In this document: in pieces, positions 56,846-64,000 of the stretch | Layout of the letters: each line of letters begins with the position of its first letter | Numbering within the stretch: the stretch's first letter is position 1 | Origin: Aeromicrobium flavum | GTDB taxonomy: Bacteria > Actinomycetota > Actinomycetes > Propionibacteriales > Nocardioidaceae | Assembly: GCF_007992115.1 (NCBI RefSeq) | Contig: NZ_BJZQ01000013.1 | Location: forward strand, 1 to 64,000 | Direction: 5' to 3' | DNA length: 64,000 nucleotides | The notes under the pieces: model-generated | What the model was told of the DNA's origin: nothing | Databases searched by the model: none | The model's input: the letters and a program-made list of their open reading frames with translations, nothing else | Position numbers and translations under genes: made by a program

Positions 56846-57717
56846 TCCTCGGGGCGCTTGGCGGGCCGGATCAGGCCCTCCTGCGCGACCGTGGCCACGA
56901 GGAGCCCGTCCTGCGTGAACACGCGGGCGGTGCTGAGGCCACGGGCGCCCGATGCCGACGGCGACGTCTGGTCGTACAGCAGCCACTCGTCGGCGCGGAA
57001 CGGGCGATGGAACCACACGACGTGGTCGAGCGACGCGGGCTGCACCTTCGGCGAGCTGATCAGCACGCCGTGCGGCACCAGCGAGGCGCCCAGCAGGCTG
57101 AAGTCGCTGTAGTAGGTGAACGCAGCGCGGTGCAGCTCGGGATCGTCGGGCAGCGGGTCGCTGGCCTTGAACCACATCCGCTGCACGACCGGCACCATCG
57201 CGCGGTTCGGGTCGTCCTCCGGGCGCGGGTCGCCGACGAAGCGCATGTCGAAGCCGCCCCACTCCTGCTTCCACTGCTCGGCGCCGTCGGGACTGATGTA
57301 CTTCACCAGGTCGAGCATCGACGTCGCCTCGTCGGGGCCGGGCGACGGCGGCATGGTGTCCTGGTGGTCCCAGCCCTCCTCGTCGCGCTGGAACGAGGCG
57401 GTCATGTAGAAGATGACCTCGCCGTGCTGGCGGGCGGCCACGCGGCGCGTGGCGAACGAGCGGCCGTCGCGGACGTTCTCGACGTCGTAGATGATCGGGA
57501 TGCTCGGGTCGCCACCGAGGATGAAGTACGCGTGCAGCGAGTGCAGCGCCTTGCCGTCGGTGACCGTGCGCTGCGCCGCGCTGACCGCCTGACCGGCGAC
57601 CTGTCCGCCGAAGACGCGCTTCAGCCGCGAGTTCAGCGGTTGGCCACCGCGGAACAGGTTGACCTCCAGCTGTTCGACTTCGAGCAGGTCGACGAGTTCG
57701 TTCGTGGAGGCGGGCAC
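56839..57717 (-). CDS. tesB: Acyl-CoA thioesterase II (TesB family)
   Basis: 292 residues with two hotdog domains. The N-terminal half has F-G-G-Q-V-A-G-Q-A and S-L-H-A-Y-F-I; the C-terminal half has a D-H-V-V-W-F-H-R-P-F motif with the catalytic aspartate, and A-R-V-F-T-Q-D-G-L-L. It hydrolyses medium- and long-chain acyl-CoA. GTG 57717 follows TAGGAT by seven bases, so the message is probably leaderless. Confidence 0.93.
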   Translation of the reverse strand: MPASTNELVDLLEVEQLEVNLFRGGQPLNSRLKRVFGGQVAGQAVSAAQRTVTDGKALHSLHAYFILGGDPSIPIIYDVENVRDGRSFATRRVAARQHGEVIFYMTASFQRDEEGWDHQDTMPPSPGPDEATSMLDLVKYISPDGAEQWKQEWGGFDMRFVGDPRPEDDPNRAMVPVVQRMWFKASDPLPDDPELHRAAFTYYSDFSLLGASLVPHGVLISSPKVQPASLDHVVWFHRPFRADEWLLYDQTSPSASGARGLSTARVFTQDGLLVATVAQEGLIRPAKRPEDR

Positions 57718-57724
57718 GATCGCG

Positions 57725-57730
57725 ATCCTA
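57725..57730 (-). promoter_or_regulatory. -10 box of a leaderless promoter (tesB)
   Basis: TAGGAT on the minus strand, seven bases before GTG 57717. Confidence 0.55.
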
Positions 57731-57782
57731 TCGAACGCGCGCCGCCGCGATCGGCGGAGAGCCCGCCGGCGACGGTGATCTC

Positions 57783-57797
57783 GGTCCCATCGGGACC
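57783..57797. terminator. Short hairpin downstream of the PAC2 gene
   Basis: GGTCCC-ATC-GGGACC, a 6-bp GC stem, just beyond the duplicated PAC2 gene ends and before the tesB promoter. Weak but well placed to end the dxs-PAC2 message. Confidence 0.4.
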
Positions 57798-57814
57798 ACG
57801 GGCCTCAGCCCTGG

Positions 57815-57906
57815 TCGTCCTTGTTCTGACGCGCCAGGCTAGCCCGAATCGTCCTTGTTCTGACGCGCCAGGCTAGCCCGAATCGTCCTTGCGCTGACGC
57901 GCCAGG
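57815..57906. repeat. 34-bp tandem duplication of the PAC2 gene 3' end
   Basis: Two identical 34-base units (57815-57848, 57849-57882) follow a third, partial copy (57883-57906, two differences) that is the functional end of the PAC2 gene. On the minus strand each copy spells the same gene end, L-A-R-Q-(R/N)-K-D-D-(S/Q)-G-stop. Because 34 is not a multiple of three, the second and third copies are in other frames and are not translated. Confidence 0.9.
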
Positions 57907-58769
57907 AACTGCTCCAGCTGACTCGCCAGCTCGTCGCCCGTGGGCAGGCTCGCGTCGTCGGCCAGCAACGACTCGGCGGCGCCGCGGCTGAAGATGTCGT
58001 ACTGCTCCTCGAGGCCGTGCAGCACCTGCTCCCCGTCCTGCTCGGAGATCTGCTGCTCGATCTCGGTGATCGAGTCGGGCTGGCGGGCTCGCAGGTCCTC
58101 GAGGTCGAGGTCGAGACCCAGCCGCAGGCCGACGGCCTCCAGCAGCGCGATGGCGGCGGTCGGGTACTCGATCTGCGTCAGGTAGTGCGGCACGTGCACC
58201 ACGTAGCCGATCGCGTCGAGGCGCTGCTCGCGCATCCGGTACTCCAGCAGCGACTGGGCGGACGAGGGCACCGTGACCTCGGCGTTCCAGAAGTTCTTGC
58301 GGTCGACCAGCTCGGGCCGGGTGCCGTGCATCGTCAGCAGCGGCGGCCGCGTGTGCGGCACCCCCATCGGCACTCCCCCGAGCGACACCGTCAGCGGGAC
58401 GCCCAGCTCGGTGATGACCTCGATCGTCTCGTCGACGAACGACTCCCAGCCGAAGTCGGGCTCGGGACCGGCCAGCAGCAGGTAGGGCGTGCCGGAGCGG
58501 TCGCGGTGACGGGTGATCTGCAGGACCGGCTCGCTGTAGTCCACGTAGTGGTCGCGCCGGAACGTGATCGGGGGCCGCCGGGCCCGGTAGTCGTACATCG
58601 TGTCGAGGTCGAACTCGTGGATCACCTCGGCATCGGGCGTACGCAGCTGCTCGGCCGCCAGCACGGAGGAGGACCCCGCGCTGAGGAAGCCGTCGAGGGC
58701 GATGATCAGCGGGATCGGGTCGCGGTCGTACTCATCGGAACGTCGTCGTGAAAACCACTTCGGTGTCAA
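57873..58769 (-). CDS. PAC2 family protein (proteasome assembly chaperone-like)
   Basis: 298 residues from TTG 58769, whose last bases overlap the dxs stop (TTGA). Recognised as PAC2 by [14 protein letters not shown] near the N-terminus, D-Y-R-A-R-R-P and [14 protein letters not shown]. Actinobacterial PAC2 proteins are related to eukaryotic proteasome-assembly chaperones and archaeal homologues; their function is not established. The charged C-terminus ends at the first copy of a tandemly repeated 34-base segment. Co-transcription with dxs is likely. Confidence 0.88.
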   Translation of the reverse strand: MTPKWFSRRRSDEYDRDPIPLIIALDGFLSAGSSSVLAAEQLRTPDAEVIHEFDLDTMYDYRARRPPITFRRDHYVDYSEPVLQITRHRDRSGTPYLLLAGPEPDFGWESFVDETIEVITELGVPLTVSLGGVPMGVPHTRPPLLTMHGTRPELVDRKNFWNAEVTVPSSAQSLLEYRMREQRLDAIGYVVHVPHYLTQIEYPTAAIALLEAVGLRLGLDLDLEDLRARQPDSITEIEQQISEQDGEQVLHGLEEQYDIFSRGAAESLLADDASLPTGDELASQLEQFLARQRKDDSG

Positions 58770-60655
58770 CGCCGGTCACCCTCGGGACATTCCGCGAGGC
58801 GCTTCGAGGCGTCGTCCGCGATGGACTCGGCGGTGAGACCGAGGCGCTCGAGGATGACGTCGCGCTTCGCGTGGTCGAGGAACTCCTGCTCGACGGCGTG
58901 GATGCGCACCGGCACGGTGAGCCCCCGGTCGCTGACGGCGTGCAGGATCGTCGAGCCCACGCCGCCCTGGCGGCCGTTGTCCTCGATGGTGACGACGAGG
59001 CGGTGCTCGGCGGCGAGATCGAGCAGGGCCGGGTCGAGCGGCTTGATCCAGCGCGGGTCGACGACGGTGGAGCCGACGCCCGACGCCTCGAGCCGGCGCG
59101 CGACGTCGACGGCCATGGCGGCCATCGTGCCGACGCCCACCACGAGCACCTCGGCGTCGGCGCTGCGGTGCAGGACGTCCATGGTGCCGATCCGGTCGAT
59201 CGCGTCGAGGTCGGCCGGGACGGCGCCCTTGGCGAACCGCACGACGCTCGGGGCGTCGTCGATCGCGACGGCCTCGCGCAGCAGCTCGCGCAGGCGCGCG
59301 CCGTCGCGCGGGGCGCCGAGGTGGAGGCCGGGCACGATCTGCAGCAGCGACAGGTCCCACATGCCGTTGTGGCTCGCGCCGTCGTCGCCCGTGACACCGG
59401 CGCGGTCGAGCACGAAGGTGACGCCCTGGCGGTGCAGGGCGACGTCCATCAGCACCTGGTCGAAGGCGCGGTTGAGGAACGTGGCGTACACGGCCACGAC
59501 CGGGTGCAGGCCGCCCATCGCCATGCCGGCGGCGCTGGTGACGGCGTGCTGCTCGGCGATGCCGACGTCGAGCACGCGGTCGGGGAACTTGTCGGCGAAC
59601 GCGTCGAGGCCGGTCGGGTAGAGCATCGCCGCGGTGATGCCGACGACGTCGGGACGGTCGTCGGCGATCCGCACGATCTCGTCGCGGAACACCGAGGTCC
59701 AGCCCGCCGGAGCGATGCTGATCGCCTCGCCCGTGAGGCGGTCGAACGGGTGCGCCTGGTGCATCTGGTCGTTCTCGTTGGCCACGGCGATGTCGTAGCC
59801 CTGGCCCTTCGTGGTGATCGCGTGGACCAGCACGGGGCCGCCGAAGTTGCGCGCGGCGGTGAACGCCATCTCGAGCGCCTCGCGGTCGTGGCCGTTGACC
59901 GGGCCGAGGTACTTGATGCCCAGGTCCTCGAACATCCCCTGGGGGGCCAGCACGTCCTTGAAGCCCTTCTTGATCGCGTGCAGCGCCTCGTAGGCGACGC
60001 CTGCGACCTTGGGGCCGGTGGTCATCCGCTCGCGGATAGCACTCAGCGCGGGCTCGTAGCGCGGGTTGGTGCGGATCTGCGTGAGCCTGTTCGCCAGGCC
60101 GCCCACGGTGGGCGTGTACGAGCGGCCGTTGTCGTTGACCACGATGACGACGCGCCGTGAGTTGTCGGCGCAGATGTTGTTGATGGCCTCCCACGCCATG
60201 CCACCGGTGAGGGCGCCGTCGCCGATCACCGCGACGACGTGGTCGTCCTTGCCCTGCACGGCGTTCGCCCGCGCCAGGCCATCGGCGTAGGACAGCGAGG
60301 TGGAGGCATGCGAGTTCTCGACCCAGTCGTGCGGCGACTCCGCGTGGCTCGGGTAGCCCGAGAGGCCGCCCTCCTTGCGCAGGTCGGCGAACCGGTCGGC
60401 CCGACCGGTGAGCATCTTGTGCACGTACGACTGGTGGCCGGTGTCCCACACGATCTTGTCGTTCGGGGAGTCGAAGACCCGGTGCAGCGCGATCGTGAGC
60501 TCGACGACGCCGAGGTTCGGACCGAGGTGGCCGCCGTTGGCGGCGACGGACTCGATGAGCAACTCACGGACCTCGGCCGCGAGCCGCGTCAGCGCCTCGT
60601 CGTCCAGGCCTCGCAGGTCGGCGGGACCGGACACGGAACTGAGGACGGACGCCAT
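58766..60655 (-). CDS. dxs: 1-deoxy-D-xylulose-5-phosphate synthase
   Basis: 629 residues. Thiamine diphosphate binding: [17 protein letters not shown] followed by N-D-N; catalytic histidine region [10 protein letters not shown]; transketolase pyrimidine domain D-V-G-I-A-E-Q-H-A. It makes DXP from pyruvate and glyceraldehyde 3-phosphate for the MEP isoprenoid pathway. ATG 60655 is six bases after TACGAT; an earlier in-frame start would precede the promoter. All motifs intact. Confidence 0.97.
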   Translation of the reverse strand: MASVLSSVSGPADLRGLDDEALTRLAAEVRELLIESVAANGGHLGPNLGVVELTIALHRVFDSPNDKIVWDTGHQSYVHKMLTGRADRFADLRKEGGLSGYPSHAESPHDWVENSHASTSLSYADGLARANAVQGKDDHVVAVIGDGALTGGMAWEAINNICADNSRRVVIVVNDNGRSYTPTVGGLANRLTQIRTNPRYEPALSAIRERMTTGPKVAGVAYEALHAIKKGFKDVLAPQGMFEDLGIKYLGPVNGHDREALEMAFTAARNFGGPVLVHAITTKGQGYDIAVANENDQMHQAHPFDRLTGEAISIAPAGWTSVFRDEIVRIADDRPDVVGITAAMLYPTGLDAFADKFPDRVLDVGIAEQHAVTSAAGMAMGGLHPVVAVYATFLNRAFDQVLMDVALHRQGVTFVLDRAGVTGDDGASHNGMWDLSLLQIVPGLHLGAPRDGARLRELLREAVAIDDAPSVVRFAKGAVPADLDAIDRIGTMDVLHRSADAEVLVVGVGTMAAMAVDVARRLEASGVGSTVVDPRWIKPLDPALLDLAAEHRLVVTIEDNGRQGGVGSTILHAVSDRGLTVPVRIHAVEQEFLDHAKRDVILERLGLTAESIADDASKRLAECPEGDRR

Positions 60656-60661
60656 TGCTCC

Positions 60662-60667
60662 ATCGTA
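60662..60667 (-). promoter_or_regulatory. -10 box of a leaderless promoter (dxs)
   Basis: TACGAT on the minus strand, six bases before ATG 60655. A 10-bp palindrome CCCGGCCGGG lies upstream (60683-60692). Confidence 0.5.
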
Positions 60668-60701
60668 ACGACGCACCACCAGCCCGGCCGGGTGACGGGT
60701 C

Positions 60702-61208
60702 TCAGCCGAGGTCGTGGAACCGGCCGCGGGCGTGGGCGACGCCGCTCGCTGCGACGACGCCGACCTCGCCCACGGTGCCCGTCACCTGGTGCGACCACCC
60801 GACCTCGCGGACCTCGTCGACGGCGAATCCGCACCACGACCGGTCCTGCAGACGCGGGCCCCAGGCGGAGTCCAGCCACGTTCCCACCGTGAACATCCCG
60901 CCGGGGGCCGGGGCGAGTCCGGCGAAGACCTCGGCCAACCAGTCGTCACCGGCCTGCAGCACGCTGACTGCGGCACGGACGCCCGGCTCGAGCGCCTCGC
61001 CGAGGTCGGAGTCGGGATCGACGAACAGGGTCACGGCCGGCTCGCGGCCGTCGACCAGGACGATCGACGAGACCGTGAGACCGACGCGGGCGCGCCCCTC
61101 CCCCGTCGCCACCACCGTGGCCGGCGCGGGCAGGCGTCCGCGGAGGCGCCGGAACGCGTCCTTGTCGCCCTCGGCGGGCACGAAGGGGTGGTCGGTGTGG
61201 ATCGTCAC
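60702..61208 (-). CDS. Flavin reductase-like domain protein
   Basis: 168 residues from GTG 61208. A split-barrel flavin-binding fold is suggested by [19 protein letters not shown] and [12 protein letters not shown], as in FMN-binding flavin reductases (HpaC/ActVB type). Residues that would fix the partner oxygenase are absent, and no oxygenase gene is next to it. The start is uncertain because GGGGGA directly abuts the GTG. It lies between acnA and dxs, on the same strand, behind the acnA terminator. Confidence 0.78.
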   Translation of the reverse strand: MTIHTDHPFVPAEGDKDAFRRLRGRLPAPATVVATGEGRARVGLTVSSIVLVDGREPAVTLFVDPDSDLGEALEPGVRAAVSVLQAGDDWLAEVFAGLAPAPGGMFTVGTWLDSAWGPRLQDRSWCGFAVDEVREVGWSHQVTGTVGEVGVVAASGVAHARGRFHDLG

Positions 61209-61254
61209 TCCCCCATCCCATCACCTGCGCCCACGCGGGACGGCCCGGGACGCG

Positions 61255-61289
61255 GAACTGCCCGCCACCTGGAAGGTGACGGGCAGTTC
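61255..61289 (-). terminator. Terminator downstream of acnA
   Basis: A 16-base stem (61255-61270 with 61274-61289) with one mismatch and a three-base GGA loop lies 13 bases after the acnA stop. No long T-run, as usual in high-GC actinobacteria. Confidence 0.75.
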
Positions 61290-61301
61290 GGGGCGGGGCA
61301 C

Positions 61302-64000
<2,699 letters not shown>

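Noticed and set aside
57815-57906. 34-bp repeat considered as an attachment site or CRISPR remnant
   Set aside because: The units are directly adjacent with no spacers, no integrase or tRNA gene is nearby, and each copy equals the end of the PAC2 gene.

Overview
The window is a high-G+C, almost gap-free stretch of an actinobacterial chromosome. Actinomycetota-specific genes (rbpA, whiA, opcA, a sufR-sufB-sufD-Rieske-sufC-sufS-sufU-sufT operon, DUF3099 and DUF2510 proteins, a fabG4/htdX pair) and the order ctaA..ctaB/tkt-tal-pgi-zwf-opcA-pgl followed by uvrA-uvrC-rapZ-yvcK-whiA-gap-pgk-tpiA-secG-rbpA point to that phylum. Nocardioidaceae (Nocardioides or Aeromicrobium type) is my best guess; genus level is inference only. 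There are no tRNA or rRNA genes, no insertion sequences, no CRISPR array and no prophage. No gene-free stretch exceeds 300 bases; the longest are 8719-8950, 48549-48730, 57718-57872 and 54435-54563, and each holds something described below.

Layout. 1-9310: a PEBP fragment, an unknown secreted protein, a lytic transglycosylase/SPFH/NfeD cluster, an ABC ATPase divergent from serB, dodecin, DUF3099, SURF1 and an ABC-F ATPase. 8951-15399 (minus strand): the complete SUF iron-sulfur cluster operon, almost every junction an ATGA overlap, with a sufR repressor gene preceded by a CAAC-N6-GTTG operator candidate. 15498-20235: two unknown exported proteins, then a DNA-repair pair (LigD-type primase/polymerase and an ATP-dependent ligase) flanking a GAF-ANTAR regulator and a DUF2510 protein. 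20267-24595: an ABC-2 exporter, heme A synthase, a GNAT protein and heme O synthase. 24678-32659: the pentose phosphate operon. 32649-44042 (minus strand): lower glycolysis (gap, pgk, tpiA) with secG and rbpA, downstream of whiA, yvcK, rapZ, uvrC and uvrA. 44099-50815: an MBL hydrolase, a cytochrome P450, an APC permease, a TerC protein behind a predicted yybP-ykoY manganese riboswitch, and uvrB. 50883-56775: lipid metabolism (SDR, TetR regulator, thiolase, FabG4, MaoC hydratase). 56839-64000: TesB thioesterase, PAC2 protein, dxs, a flavin-reductase-like protein and most of aconitase.

The window is mainly core metabolism, DNA repair and cofactor assembly, and I did not find a wholly new multi-gene system. 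The most rewarding signals are regulatory. Eighteen genes that begin a transcription unit carry a TANNNT box exactly 6 or 7 bases before the start codon, indicating leaderless transcripts. The uvrA and uvrB promoters share a TGTCRG-N10-TANNNT arrangement resembling the PafBC (RecA-independent) DNA-damage promoter. A Mn2+ riboswitch precedes terC, a cyanobacterial-type SufR box lies before sufR, and there is a 34-bp tandem duplication of the end of the PAC2 gene plus two long inverted repeats.
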